A DNA stretch of 64,000 nucleotides from Chitinophaga sancti (GCF_034424315.1 NZ_CP139972.1:4960001-5024000), one strand, 5' to 3'. Numbered from the stretch's first letter, positions 53,949-63,509 are shown. Notes: generated by a model from the sequence alone, not told the origin. Numbers and translations: made by a program.

Positions 53949-55493
53949 ATGAAGCCCAAAAAGACAGACACAAATCCAGTTACAGAGCTGATTAATAAAT
54001 TAATACCCGATAGTGAGCTGCAGCCCCGAAGTATTGAAGAGGTCATTCAGCTGCCTTCGTTTTATGATAAACTAAAGGAGTTTGCCAAAGAGCTGAATAA
54101 GGAATATTGCACAGTGGATATTGAAGACCAGCAAGCCCTTACCTTCAGAAGGTTACAGCAGATTACCAATATTCTGCTGCTTAATCCTCTCTGGAAAAAG
54201 TATATCAACAAGTCAGGTTTAAAACAAGCACCTGCTAACTGGGATGACTGGCAGCAGTTGCCTATATCAGGTAAAAGTAAAATGGCCGAATTTTTTAACG
54301 GTTCCCGGCCAGGGATGGTAGTGCCATTGCATCATGGAGGTTTTGAAATAGTAGCCAGCGGGGGTACCACTTCGGGCGTACTCGCAGAAACAGTATACCC
54401 GCTAAAAGAGTTACAGGAAACTTATGAGATTGCCGGTGAGTTCATTGGCAAACATATGCTTAACAAATATCTTACCGGCACACAGCCCAAATGGGTGGCC
54501 ACCACACTTGCCGATTACCAGATGTGGAGCAGTGGTACCATGGTAGGTGGTGTGTTGCAGAAAATACCAGGCATCAATTACATTGGCGCAGGTCCGCTGA
54601 ATAAAGATGTATACCAGCATATGATGAGCTATGAAGGACCCAAAGCCATTATGGGTATATCGCAGGGCATTGCTCTTCTGAGCCAGCTGGGCGCCGGAAT
54701 GCCTGAAGAGGCGCGGAAAAGCTTCCGGGTAGCCATGTATGGCAGCGGACTGCTTACCAATCTCCAGCAGGAAGAGCTGAAAGCCCTTTATCCCAATGTG
54801 GTTATCTTAAGTTATTTCGCTGCCACCCAGGCAGAAACAATAGGGCTGCAGATAAACCACGAGTCAGCTGGCCTGGCTGCCGTACCGGGCCTTCATTTTG
54901 TAGAAGTGGTAGATGAAAACGGCAAATGGGTGGCTGTAGGTGAGGAAGGAGAACTGGTGGTAACAAGACTGTTAGGTAATGAAGTGCCGGTAATCCGGTA
55001 TAAGGTGGGCGACCGCGTAATACGCAGGGAGAATATTGTAACCGATGCACTTAAAACCTTTCAGTTTGAGTTTTCCGGAAGAAGCGGTGATATGATACAC
55101 CTGGGCGATACCCAGTATTTTGCTCCTAATGCGTATAAAATGGTCGCCAATGCGCTTAAGGCAAAAAGCATAGCAGATCTGCAGGAGCTGGCACAGGAAA
55201 TTCAGTTTGTAAACTACCGGAAAGATAGCCGGCTGGAGCTACTGGCAACGGTGGATAATCCGGAGAAGTATACCCGTAAACTAACTGCCGAATTAAACGA
55301 TGCTGATTTGCAGCAATTGTTTTATGATGCTTTTGCAGGTTCCCTCTCCCTGTTTAACAAGCTGGAAGCCAATAGCAACAATATCAGGAATACGAAGTAC
55401 AAATTCTTTATCAGGTTTATAGCCAAAGGCAGCGATCAGCTGCACAAAACCAATGTAGGAAAAGTACCATTAATCAGAGACATATTTCAATAA
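53949..55493 (+). CDS. PaaK-like adenylate-forming enzyme
   Basis: A 514-aa ANL-superfamily protein resembling phenylacetate-CoA ligases. ASGGTTSGVLAE is the phosphate-binding loop, ILSYFAATQAETIG the A5-like motif, GEEGELVVTRLLGNEVPVIRYKVGDRV the A7 region, and FSGRSGDMIHLGDTQYF the hinge/A8 region. It would activate a carboxylic acid as acyl-AMP and pass it to CoA, an amine or a carrier. No carrier-protein gene is visible, so an amine from the decarboxylase is an attractive acceptor. It starts with no gap after the decarboxylase. Confidence 0.87.
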   Translation: MKPKKTDTNPVTELINKLIPDSELQPRSIEEVIQLPSFYDKLKEFAKELNKEYCTVDIEDQQALTFRRLQQITNILLLNPLWKKYINKSGLKQAPANWDDWQQLPISGKSKMAEFFNGSRPGMVVPLHHGGFEIVASGGTTSGVLAETVYPLKELQETYEIAGEFIGKHMLNKYLTGTQPKWVATTLADYQMWSSGTMVGGVLQKIPGINYIGAGPLNKDVYQHMMSYEGPKAIMGISQGIALLSQLGAGMPEEARKSFRVAMYGSGLLTNLQQEELKALYPNVVILSYFAATQAETIGLQINHESAGLAAVPGLHFVEVVDENGKWVAVGEEGELVVTRLLGNEVPVIRYKVGDRVIRRENIVTDALKTFQFEFSGRSGDMIHLGDTQYFAPNAYKMVANALKAKSIADLQELAQEIQFVNYRKDSRLELLATVDNPEKYTRKLTAELNDADLQQLFYDAFAGSLSLFNKLEANSNNIRNTKYKFFIRFIAKGSDQLHKTNVGKVPLIRDIFQ

Positions 55494-55499
55494 TACAAG

Positions 55500-55934
55500 A
55501 TGCAGTACAACACAAATATCATTGTATCGGTAGATGTAATTAAGGCCCTGTCAGACAAAAATCTGAACAGCAGTATCTACCTGATGGACGACAGTGTATG
55601 GGGCAGCTATGGAAAGGGTGGCCCGGACCTGGTAACCCTGTGCGTGCCCGGGCAAACCATTAAGTGGACCTGCTACGCGGTAGACCTGCAAACGCCACTG
55701 GCCATCAGCAGGATTGATTTTATACCCGCATTCGGTTACCTGCCCGGTGGGTACCAGCCTGCAACAGGCACCGGCCTGCAACTGACTAATCCGGATTACT
55801 TTGAATGGTCTGGTGTAGTGCCTTATTATCTCATCCCTAATCAAAAGTATTTCTACAGGCTTCAGCTGGAAATGGGGGAAGGTAAAAACAGTACCATGCA
55901 TATCAGTACAGCCGCTATTATGATAAAAGCTTAA
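55500..55934 (+). CDS. AidA/PixA-like inclusion-body family protein 1
   Basis: A 144-aa cytoplasmic protein. IIVSVDVIKALSD, SSIYLMDDS and VPGQTIKWTCYAVD give the three-strand pattern of AidA/PixA proteins (a hydrophobic first strand with Asp, a YLMDD-type second strand, then GQ/GD-x-IxW). PixA and its relatives form crystalline intracellular inclusions; AidA is quorum-regulated in other phyla. It starts 6 bases after the adenylating enzyme. The family call is by pattern and would need a profile search. Confidence 0.65.
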   Translation: MQYNTNIIVSVDVIKALSDKNLNSSIYLMDDSVWGSYGKGGPDLVTLCVPGQTIKWTCYAVDLQTPLAISRIDFIPAFGYLPGGYQPATGTGLQLTNPDYFEWSGVVPYYLIPNQKYFYRLQLEMGEGKNSTMHISTAAIMIKA

Positions 55935-55959
55935 CTAACGTTTAAAAAACCTGATAACA

Positions 55960-56826
55960 ATGGCACAAGAAGTTACTATAATTATGCTTGTGGATATTCC
56001 GGCGGCTTTAGACGCAGGAACGCTGGAGGGAAACCTGTATTTGGTAGATAACCTGAAAACGGAGGGCTCAGAAAATGAAGGCACCGGTAAACTGGTTTCT
56101 GCTATTAATGGTACACACTGGTTCGATGGATCACAGGCCAGCGAACAGCTGATTAACTGGCTACCTTATAGCATTACCTCCTTATCGCCCCAGTTGCCGC
56201 GTTTTTACGCAGACGACCGTTTGGATAAACTGAAAGATGATTTGATACGCTCAGTCAGCTCCAGCGGTGACGCGGAAATGGCAGAGGGGGAAGGCGGTGG
56301 TTTCTCAAATAGCGGCCATTTGGCTGCTACTCTGGCAGTACCGGCACTCACCAGGTTAAAAGATAAAACCGGCAGGAAGATAAGTGATGATGTGCCGCTG
56401 ATGGACCTGAGAGGTAATTTCGTTTCAGCAAATAAAGCTCCGCAAATGAAGTTTGCCGCAGATGCGGGTAATCAGCAAGGAACGGGCGATTTGGGCGGTG
56501 CTGAAATGTCCGATATCAGTTACCTCACTCCACAGATTTATAATATCACCGGGGAAGCAGTAGAAAAAGGCGTTATCTACCCGGCACAATACGGAACACC
56601 CGCTCCTATCAAGGGTGGCTGGTACTGGTGTGCTGCTGTGAACACCTATATGACGGGTGTGTATACCTACACCATGCACATTACCCTCTACAAACCGGAG
56701 CTGCATGGCGATGAGACGGTTTGGCTGCCTGTTAATTTTACTTATGATGCTAAAATAAAGGTATCAAGCGGCGCAATGCGCAACGGGTTTACCGGCGGTA
56801 GCCTGGGAACGCTTCCTGTGATGTAA
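55960..56826 (+). CDS. AidA/PixA-like inclusion-body family protein 2 (expanded)
   Basis: A 288-aa paralogue, about twice family length. The start, TIIMLVDIPAALDAGTLEGNLYLVDNLKTEGSENEGTG by pattern, and the late segment KGGWYWCAAVNTYMTGVYTYTMHITLYKP match the others. A middle insert of about 110 residues (Ser/Glu/Gly-rich, then Ala/Leu-rich) is unique to it. No signal peptide. Tight spacing in the operon. Confidence 0.62.
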   Translation: MAQEVTIIMLVDIPAALDAGTLEGNLYLVDNLKTEGSENEGTGKLVSAINGTHWFDGSQASEQLINWLPYSITSLSPQLPRFYADDRLDKLKDDLIRSVSSSGDAEMAEGEGGGFSNSGHLAATLAVPALTRLKDKTGRKISDDVPLMDLRGNFVSANKAPQMKFAADAGNQQGTGDLGGAEMSDISYLTPQIYNITGEAVEKGVIYPAQYGTPAPIKGGWYWCAAVNTYMTGVYTYTMHITLYKPELHGDETVWLPVNFTYDAKIKVSSGAMRNGFTGGSLGTLPVM

Positions 56827-56843
56827 CAAAAAAATGTCAAAAA

Positions 56844-57242
56844 ATGGAATCAAGAACAATTACCATAATGTCTCTTATTGATGTAATAGGAGCGCTTGCG
56901 GAAGATAGCATGAAAGCCAATGTCTATCTGTTCGACAATAATAAAAGTAAAGGCTCTGTCAATGAGGGTACCGGCAGATTAAAAACAAAAGTGAAAGCCG
57001 GTGATACGCTTTTCTGGACACTCATGTCGCTGGAACCCGAATCTTTTGCAGAAATCAGTAACATTTCTATCGACCCGGAAATATGCAGGCTGGAAAAGAA
57101 AAAGTACCCACAGTCTGATGTGGTTTTCTGGGAAGGAGAAGTGCTGAAAGAAGCAGCCTCCACGCCTTACAAAATCACTTTTGAGATAGGCTACCAAAAG
57201 CAAAAATTTGAAACCGAAGAGAATCCTGAACTGATCGGTTAA
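56844..57242 (+). CDS. AidA/PixA-like inclusion-body family protein 3
   Basis: A 132-aa paralogue: TITIMSLIDVIGALAED, ANVYLFDNNKSKGSVNEGTG and VKAGDTLFWTLMSLEPES align with proteins 1, 2 and 4. It contains two or three sheets' worth of strands and a Lys/Glu-rich end. Eighteen bases follow protein 2. Confidence 0.65.
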   Translation: MESRTITIMSLIDVIGALAEDSMKANVYLFDNNKSKGSVNEGTGRLKTKVKAGDTLFWTLMSLEPESFAEISNISIDPEICRLEKKKYPQSDVVFWEGEVLKEAASTPYKITFEIGYQKQKFETEENPELIG

Positions 57243-57272
57243 TACAAATTAACTTATCTAAAAATAGTAGAA

Positions 57273-57803
57273 ATGCTTGATCAAAATTCAACATCGTCCG
57301 GGTTGTATGCCCTTAACTCCGTGCAGCTTAACCTGGTTACTTTTGTAGATGTTTACAATACCAACGTCAACCAGAGCCTGGGAGGGAATGTGTATATGAT
57401 GGACAACTGCAATGAAAGCACGGGCCAGGGTACCCCCCATTTGCAAACGGTATGCAAACAGGGGCAGATTTTGAACTGGATCATCTATTCCATGGACTCC
57501 GGTAAACGGCCGGATGGCACCTTTCCGCCCTCTGTAAAAATCAATAACATTGTGATGCTGAATGAAAGTGGTACAGATGTGGCGAGTGATCAGATATTCC
57601 GTGAACTAAGAATTATAGGCGGTCCGGATAAAATCCGTTCAAAATATACCTCAGTATTTTATTACTGGGCAGGTGCCCTGCTGGGAGATGTTCCTTCAGG
57701 GGTGTATAAATACAGGTTCGTATTGGAGGTAGGTACAGAAGACCCCACAAAGAAAAATTACTTTAATCTCGATAGCCCCACTCTCAAAGTAATAGAGATA
57801 TAG
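57273..57803 (+). CDS. AidA/PixA-like inclusion-body family protein 4
   Basis: A 176-aa paralogue: LNLVTFVDVYNTNV, GNVYMMDNCNESTGQGTP and CKQGQILNWIIYSMD repeat the pattern, and the end (GVYKYRFVLEVGTED) matches protein 1's C-terminal strand. Last gene of the cluster; a 15-bp hairpin lies about 60 bases downstream. Confidence 0.65.
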   Translation: MLDQNSTSSGLYALNSVQLNLVTFVDVYNTNVNQSLGGNVYMMDNCNESTGQGTPHLQTVCKQGQILNWIIYSMDSGKRPDGTFPPSVKINNIVMLNESGTDVASDQIFRELRIIGGPDKIRSKYTSVFYYWAGALLGDVPSGVYKYRFVLEVGTEDPTKKNYFNLDSPTLKVIEI

Positions 57804-57861
57804 GCGGGGCTGCGACTTGCCACCAGCAATTTATAACTTTTGTAAAACGGCCGAATTTTCA

Positions 57862-57904
57862 TATCCGGCCATAACTTTATAAAATAAACAGTTATGGCCG
57901 GATA
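57862..57904 (+). terminator. Perfect 15-bp hairpin after the AidA/PixA-like cluster
   Basis: TATCCGGCCATAACT pairs exactly with AGTTATGGCCGGATA around a 13-base loop. No T-run follows, so it may stabilise mRNA or act with Rho. Confidence 0.6.
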
Positions 57905-58482
57905 TAACACCAAAGGGGCCATAATACCTTATACTGATCATTTTATTGGATAAACGTTCCTGAACAGCTCCTTTTCGCTACTAACAAAATATTCTTGTTT
58001 CAAAAGAACCTGCTCTCATAAAACATTAATCCCTCTCCTTGCTTTTTATGCCCATTTCCTCACAATTCGCTTCCTCTATTTAAAGCATTCTCACTCATAT
58101 AAGTACCGCTTCTTTTTCCGGAACCATAATTGATCCATAAAACAGGAAAAAAAACTTAACCTGGGTTTTTAAAAAGAATTACTGCCTTTATTGTACATTT
58201 GAATCGCAAACGATTTAATTTTAAACAATACGAACGGAAACACAAAGCCTGTAAATGCGCTAACAAACCTTGTCAACGCAGATTACATGGGCTATGCATA
58301 TTATTTCTATTCCAGGATAACCAGAGAAAGGCTATTCTACTACCAGGAACAGCTTGCTGGAATATATCGTAACAATTGCCAATAACGTTTTAAATCATCG
58401 ATGTCATTACAATAGGGAACGAGGTCAATTACTATCCAGACATTCACAGTAACTCATCAATTATAAAACCAAAAGTACCAAC
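57905..58482. other. Spacer with a possible promoter
   Basis: About 580 bases. TACATTTG at 58194-58201 fits a -7 box but is 280 bases from the next ATG. No convincing gene; the short frames are not protein-like. Confidence 0.4.
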
Positions 58483-59385
58483 ATGAAAACGAATACTGTT
58501 CAAAACATTTTTAGGATCATACTGGGTTCTTTTATGCTGTTAGCAGGTATCGGACACTTAACGTTTCAAAGAAGTGAATTTTTAGCACAAGTTCCACGAT
58601 GGCTGCCCGATTCACCCACATTTATGGACTTTATTGTTTTATCATCAGGTGCTGTTGAAATATTACTTGGGCTGAGTATGATTTTCCTCTCAAAATTCAG
58701 GCCCCAGGTAGGTATTGCTTTGGCCGTTTTCTATATTTTGATTTTCCCCGGAAACATTTCACAATACACCAACCATATCAATGCTTTTGGTTTAGATACT
58801 GACCAAAAACGGCTGATCCGCTTGTTCTTTCAGCCACTGCTTGTTATTTGGGCACTTTGGTCTACAAACGGCTGGCGGTATATTTTTAAAAGGAAAACTA
58901 TTGACCCACAATTGAGCATTTATGATTTTAATGCAAAAACCCTTAGTGGTAGCGATGAATCACTTGGCAAATACAAAGGCAAGACAATCATAGTTGTTAA
59001 TACTGCCAGTAAATGTGGCCTTACCCCCCAGTACGAAGGGCTTGAGAAACTGTATAAAAAATATAAAGACCAGGGCCTGGTGATCCTTGGATTTCCGTGT
59101 AGTCAATTTGCAAACCAGGAATTAAACAGTTCAAAAGAAATTGAAGAATTTTGCCAGGTGAATTATGGCGTTAGTTTTCCAATGTTTGACAAGGTGGATG
59201 TAAACGGAAAGGGCGCCCATCCTATCTTTACATATTTAAAAAACGAACTGGGTGGGGTGTTAGGCAATAATATCAAATGGAACTTTACCAAGTTTGTAAT
59301 AGATAAAAATGGTAAACCTGTTAAACGGTTTGCACCTACTACCAAACCAGAGAAAATGGACACCTTTATAAGCGAATTGTTATGA
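58483..59385 (+). CDS. DoxX-like membrane domain fused to glutathione peroxidase
   Basis: A 300-aa fusion. Residues 1-135 are a four-helix DoxX-type membrane domain (IILGSFMLLAGIGHLTF, GAVEILLGLSMIFL). From about 143 it is a glutathione/thioredoxin-type peroxidase: NTASKCGLTPQY with the peroxidatic Cys178, GFPCSQFANQE with Gln, and KWNFTKFVI with Trp-Asn. It should reduce peroxides at the inner face of the membrane. It overlaps the MarR gene by 4 bases, so the pair makes a peroxide-response unit. Confidence 0.9.
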   Translation: MKTNTVQNIFRIILGSFMLLAGIGHLTFQRSEFLAQVPRWLPDSPTFMDFIVLSSGAVEILLGLSMIFLSKFRPQVGIALAVFYILIFPGNISQYTNHINAFGLDTDQKRLIRLFFQPLLVIWALWSTNGWRYIFKRKTIDPQLSIYDFNAKTLSGSDESLGKYKGKTIIVVNTASKCGLTPQYEGLEKLYKKYKDQGLVILGFPCSQFANQELNSSKEIEEFCQVNYGVSFPMFDKVDVNGKGAHPIFTYLKNELGGVLGNNIKWNFTKFVIDKNGKPVKRFAPTTKPEKMDTFISELL

Positions 59386-59861
59386 GTTCAAAAAATAAGT
59401 TTAGCGCTTTATTCCTGGAAAACCAGATTTGTTTTCCTTTATATGCTGCGTCAAGGCTTACTATAAAAATATATGAACCGTTTTTAGATAAGCTGGGGAT
59501 CACCTATACGCAATATTTAGTCTTACTCGTATTATGGCAAAAAAACAATCTTACTGTTAAAGAAATAGGCAGTATTCTTTACCTTGAATCGAACACGCTA
59601 ACACCTTTGTTAAAAAGATTAGAACAAAAGGAATTACTGTCCAGGGTACGATCTGAGGAAGACGAAAGAAAGGTCTTCATTTCATTAACCAGGAAAGGAG
59701 AAGCGTTTAAGAATATTGCAGTGGAAATACCCCAACAGATTATCGAAAGCTTTTCGGATGATGCATTTTCCATGGAAGAAGCGATGCAGTTTCAGAAGCA
59801 ACTTTTTATGCTCATTCAAATTCTAGATAAGAAACTACAACTCACTGCAAATTTGAAATAA
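59382..59861 (+). CDS. OhrR-type MarR-family peroxide regulator
   Basis: A 159-aa winged-helix repressor. NQICFPLYAASRLTIKIYEPFLD has the conserved sensor Cys17 of OhrR, which reacts with organic peroxides; TYTQYLVLLVLWQ and TLTPLLKRLEQKELLSRVRSEEDERKVF are the dimer helix and the wing. Probably represses its own operon with the DoxX-peroxidase gene. Confidence 0.88.
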   Translation: MSSKNKFSALFLENQICFPLYAASRLTIKIYEPFLDKLGITYTQYLVLLVLWQKNNLTVKEIGSILYLESNTLTPLLKRLEQKELLSRVRSEEDERKVFISLTRKGEAFKNIAVEIPQQIIESFSDDAFSMEEAMQFQKQLFMLIQILDKKLQLTANLK

Positions 59862-59901
59862 CGATGATTTTGCGGCTTACAGAAAGCTGTTGAGAGCGCA
59901 A

Positions 59902-59945
59902 AATATAAAAGCCTTCAGATCAAAAGATCTGAAGGCTTTTATATT
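59902..59945. terminator. Perfect 20-bp bidirectional terminator
   Basis: AATATAAAAGCCTTCAGATC, loop AAAA, then the exact complement ending in TTTTATATT. It lies between the convergent OhrR gene and the 602-aa gene. Confidence 0.85.
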
Positions 59946-59974
59946 TTAATTTGTTGTAGCCCAGTGATCTGGAT

Positions 59975-61783
59975 TTACTTCACAGATATTTTACCAACAG
60001 CAACTCTTGTCTTACCAAACATTTTGTCAGTACGACCTACCAGGTACAGATCATTTCCAATCACTGCCCCCTGCTTTGGCATAGCGGTAGGAACTCCTCT
60101 ATTACTGAAAAGCACTTTACGACTAATCTTGCCAGTCAGCTCATCAACTGTAAGCATAAAACAATCTGACTTACGGAATGTCTTTACAGTTTTTACCTTT
60201 TGTCCTGACTGGGTTACACCGGCATTTTTAGGATTATCATTCATTACCAGGTACATGTTAGTACCAGATCTTATTACACCCAGGCCACAATAAAAGGGAA
60301 GATTCAAAGCATCAAAGAAACCCTGATTGCTGTTTACTCCCCCTCCTGGTCCTCTACCAGAACCAACCTGATATCGCTCAATTTGAGATTTAGGAACCAC
60401 CTGTAACCAATCAATTTCACCTTTGGCGGCAACTTTACACATCAGAATATCACCGTTTGTATATACCTGGTAGGTAGTAGATGTCCACATACCCGGAGCA
60501 CCATTGGTACCTGGTGTGTAGGAAGAATAGGTATAGGTATGAGATTCATAGCCTTCCGCAAGTATCATAAGACCGCCATCTGATGTGTAGAAGATCTTTT
60601 TGAATTTCATGTATTTGGAAAATCCTTCCGGTTCATCCTTGTCATCTTTCTTATCTTCCTTCTTACTGTCTTTTGCTTTCTTACTATCTTTTGCGTTCTT
60701 ACTGTCTTTGTTCTTTTCCTGCTCTTTATCTTTGTTTTTCTTCGTGTTTGTAGCTTCTTTATCGTCCTCTTTATCATCCTCTTCAATATTATCCTTGCTG
60801 CTCAACATCGACTCATTGATAACTTTATCGTACGTGGAAATTACCGCCCCGGTATTGGCGTCAATCCTTTGCACCAGCAAGCCATTTACTCTCTTGCTTT
60901 TCTTTTCATTGCTGTAGAAGGCCGCCAGTATAAGGTCCTGATTCTTTTCCTGTAGCAACCTGGTGCTGTTCAGCCATTTACCATTGATCTCAGTATTGAT
61001 CTCTGAAGTTTGCTTACCTGATTCGTCGTACATGCGAATATTGTAGTGACTAAAGTCGAGGAACTTCTCTTTCTTCCTTTTACCTTCTTCATATTCATAG
61101 GTACGACCTACCAGGATCAGTTTATGGTTGATGGTATAAATTACGTCCTCAAGCTGGTATTTCTTCGCTTCGAATTCATTTGAGATAACAACAGGTTTAG
61201 CGCCTTTCAACTTGTTGTCGAACTCCTGTACAGTGTACTGGTTTCTTTCCTTGCCCTGTACGCTGCTTACGACCACCATCTTAGTGCTGTCAGCATTGTA
61301 AGTGAGTTTGAATTCAATCTTGTCCGTTTTGTATTCCTGCCGGAAAGATGTGAGTTGTTGCCATCTGATGGTCAGGTCGCCGCTTGCTTTGTCGACCTTT
61401 CCTGCAAATAGTTCCATCATCCTGTCGCTTCTGCTATAGACGGACGCAATGATAAATAAGTCGTCTCCTAGGGGAAAAAACTGTTCGAATTCTTTACCAC
61501 GCAGTTCTTTGTCATAGTTGTGGCGGTAAATTTCTGAAAGGTCAGCATTCATTTTTATGAGGGTACCAGATCCTCTGAAGGTAGCACCAAATAAATAATA
61601 GACTTTCAATTTAATATGGGCTTCCTGCAGGTAGATCCCACTTTTGTCCGAACAAACAACCTTTAGGTCAGTTGATCCTTTTTTTAGTCTAATGTCCTCC
61701 CCCCATTTTGTTGAGATCTTTTGCTGGGCTAAACTGGAAATGCTGATTGTAAGTGTTAACAGGTAGAGATAAATCGATTTCAT
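59975..61783 (-). CDS. Secreted protein of unknown function with Lys/Asp-rich linker
   Basis: A 602-aa protein with a signal peptide (SIYLYLLTLTISISSLAQ). The chain looks like a long beta-propeller-type fold (YTINHKLILVGRTYEYEEG, GGLMILAEGYE, GNDLYLVGRTDKMFGKT). Between about residues 330 and 390 is a low-complexity segment of Asp, Lys, Glu and Ala (KNKDKEQEKNKDSK and similar), likely disordered. No family recognised. Confidence 0.7.
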   Translation of the reverse strand: MKSIYLYLLTLTISISSLAQQKISTKWGEDIRLKKGSTDLKVVCSDKSGIYLQEAHIKLKVYYLFGATFRGSGTLIKMNADLSEIYRHNYDKELRGKEFEQFFPLGDDLFIIASVYSRSDRMMELFAGKVDKASGDLTIRWQQLTSFRQEYKTDKIEFKLTYNADSTKMVVVSSVQGKERNQYTVQEFDNKLKGAKPVVISNEFEAKKYQLEDVIYTINHKLILVGRTYEYEEGKRKKEKFLDFSHYNIRMYDESGKQTSEINTEINGKWLNSTRLLQEKNQDLILAAFYSNEKKSKRVNGLLVQRIDANTGAVISTYDKVINESMLSSKDNIEEDDKEDDKEATNTKKNKDKEQEKNKDSKNAKDSKKAKDSKKEDKKDDKDEPEGFSKYMKFKKIFYTSDGGLMILAEGYESHTYTYSSYTPGTNGAPGMWTSTTYQVYTNGDILMCKVAAKGEIDWLQVVPKSQIERYQVGSGRGPGGGVNSNQGFFDALNLPFYCGLGVIRSGTNMYLVMNDNPKNAGVTQSGQKVKTVKTFRKSDCFMLTVDELTGKISRKVLFSNRGVPTAMPKQGAVIGNDLYLVGRTDKMFGKTRVAVGKISVK

Positions 61784-62086
61784 GTGACTAGGTTAATGAA
61801 AAAAGTGCACAATGATATAAAATTAACCGGTAATATAAAATGATTTCATTAGGGTAAATAGTTAGCTATAAATTATTTACTATTAGGTACTTCAAATCAA
61901 AGCGGTGGAGCAATTATCCGGTTTCTGTAAAAATTGGCAACACTGACTTTCAAAAAAATTTCTTTCTTTTACACCTCAAATTATGAGTATTTACCCAAAC
62001 CCGCAGCATTTAACGGGCTCCCAAAAACCTGCTATCCCATTAAACTGTACTGGAATTTAATTGGATATAAGCACAACAGCAAAAGA

Positions 62087-62890
62087 ATGAGACCATTAAT
62101 CATTTATTTTTCGCTAGCATATCTAATCAGTTGGACTATCTGGTTCCCCTTATATAGCCCTGCTTTGGGCATTTATGGTTTACCCGTCCTTCCTTTTCAT
62201 CACGGCATTGGTGGGTTAGGTCCATTGATTGCGTCGCTTATTACCACTTATATCATTGAAAAGAAGAATGGTGTTAAAAAATTAAGCATCCTACTATTTA
62301 AAGTAAAACCACTGGTTTACACCCTGGTAGCTTTGCTAAGCCCCTTTCTGCTGGCCGTTATGGCATCGCTGATTGATTTTATTGTCAATAAAACACCCAT
62401 TAGTTTATCAGGTTTATTTGTGGCGAAAGAATTTCCGTCTTTCAGTTTCATACAATTCTTCCTTTACAACCTGCTTTTCTTCGGCTTTGGTGAAGAGGTA
62501 GGTTGGCGCGGGTTTGCCTTGCCCCGCCTGCAAAGCAGGTTCAATGCACTGGCAGCAAGCCTTATCCTGACGGTGTTCTGGGCTTTGTGGCACTGGCCCT
62601 TATTCCTGTATCGCCCCGGTTTTATGGATATGGGCATTAGCGGTACTTTTGGCTGGTTCTTTAGTCTCCTTACCGGCAGTATTTTACTCACCTGGTTATA
62701 CAATTCATCCAAAGCAAGCATTTTGGTCTGTGCCATTTTTCATAGCACAGTAGATATTGCTTTCCTGGCTGATTTTACCAATAAAAATATCATTAACTAT
62801 ATGGGTGTGCTGATCACCATTTGGGGGATTGCCACTATTTTTCTTTTCAAGCCACGCCATCTTGCCAGCACGGAAAGAATCAAAAAATAG
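62087..62890 (+). CDS. CPBP family intramembrane protease (CAAX/Abi)
   Basis: A 267-aa polytopic membrane protein. The catalytic motifs are GFGEEVGWRGF (EExxxR), FWALWHWP (FxxxH type) and CAIFHSTVD (HxxxD). Relatives cleave or process membrane substrates, some giving immunity to bacteriocins. ATG 62087 is preferred; an upstream TTG would add 51 residues that do not look like part of the family. Confidence 0.88.
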   Translation: MRPLIIYFSLAYLISWTIWFPLYSPALGIYGLPVLPFHHGIGGLGPLIASLITTYIIEKKNGVKKLSILLFKVKPLVYTLVALLSPFLLAVMASLIDFIVNKTPISLSGLFVAKEFPSFSFIQFFLYNLLFFGFGEEVGWRGFALPRLQSRFNALAASLILTVFWALWHWPLFLYRPGFMDMGISGTFGWFFSLLTGSILLTWLYNSSKASILVCAIFHSTVDIAFLADFTNKNIINYMGVLITIWGIATIFLFKPRHLASTERIKK

Positions 62891-62936
62891 ATGTCCTATA
62901 TTAGTTAACCAGGCCTGTTTATTATTCTTTTTTAAT

Positions 62937-63509
62937 ATGATTGAAATTATCCAAAAAGCATTAAATGTCTATTCCCCTGTTTCTCTTCAAACCGCAGAAA
63001 CCCTGGCCGGAACAGCAGAAGTACGTGTCCTTAACTGTGAAGATTTCCTGGAACAGGAACAGCAAACTATAAAATCTGAATTTATTGTACTGGAGGGTAT
63101 TGTAAGAGGATATATATTAAACACCGAGGGAGAAGATGTTACGGTGAATTTTTATGTAACTGGCAATGCCGTTACGCCCGCTATCATGCGCGGTATCAAT
63201 AACAAGTCTGTGTATAACGTCCAGGTTATTTCAGACAAGGCTTCCGTTTTAGTATTCAATAATACAAGAATGGAGGAGTTAATGCCTTATAGTGCAGACC
63301 TGCAGCAATTTGGGAACATCGTACTGATGATGGACAGTATGCGCAGAATGGAAAAGGAAGTGCTGCTGCTGAAAGAAAACGCCAAAGGGAAACTAGACTG
63401 GTTCAGAAAAATATACCCCGGTCTTGAAAATGAGATACAACATTATTATATAGCATCCTACCTCGGTATCACCCCTACTTCATTGAGTAGAATACGGGCT
63501 AATTCGTAA
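62937..63509 (+). CDS. Crp/Fnr-type regulator with weak HTH
   Basis: A 190-aa protein: cyclic-nucleotide-binding-like beta roll (residues about 25-115; EFIVLEGIVRGYILNTEGED, FYVTGNAVTP) and a C-terminal HTH (IASYLGITPTSLSRIRAN). This short form without obvious cNMP-contact Arg is common in Bacteroidota. ATG 62937 gives the usual start (MIEIIQKAL); an upstream frame is rejected. Confidence 0.85.
   Translation: MIEIIQKALNVYSPVSLQTAETLAGTAEVRVLNCEDFLEQEQQTIKSEFIVLEGIVRGYILNTEGEDVTVNFYVTGNAVTPAIMRGINNKSVYNVQVISDKASVLVFNNTRMEELMPYSADLQQFGNIVLMMDSMRRMEKEVLLLKENAKGKLDWFRKIYPGLENEIQHYYIASYLGITPTSLSRIRANS

Noticed and set aside
61934..62086. 51-residue extension of the CPBP protease
   Set aside because: TTG start and a sequence unlike the family; ATG 62087 begins at the first membrane helix.
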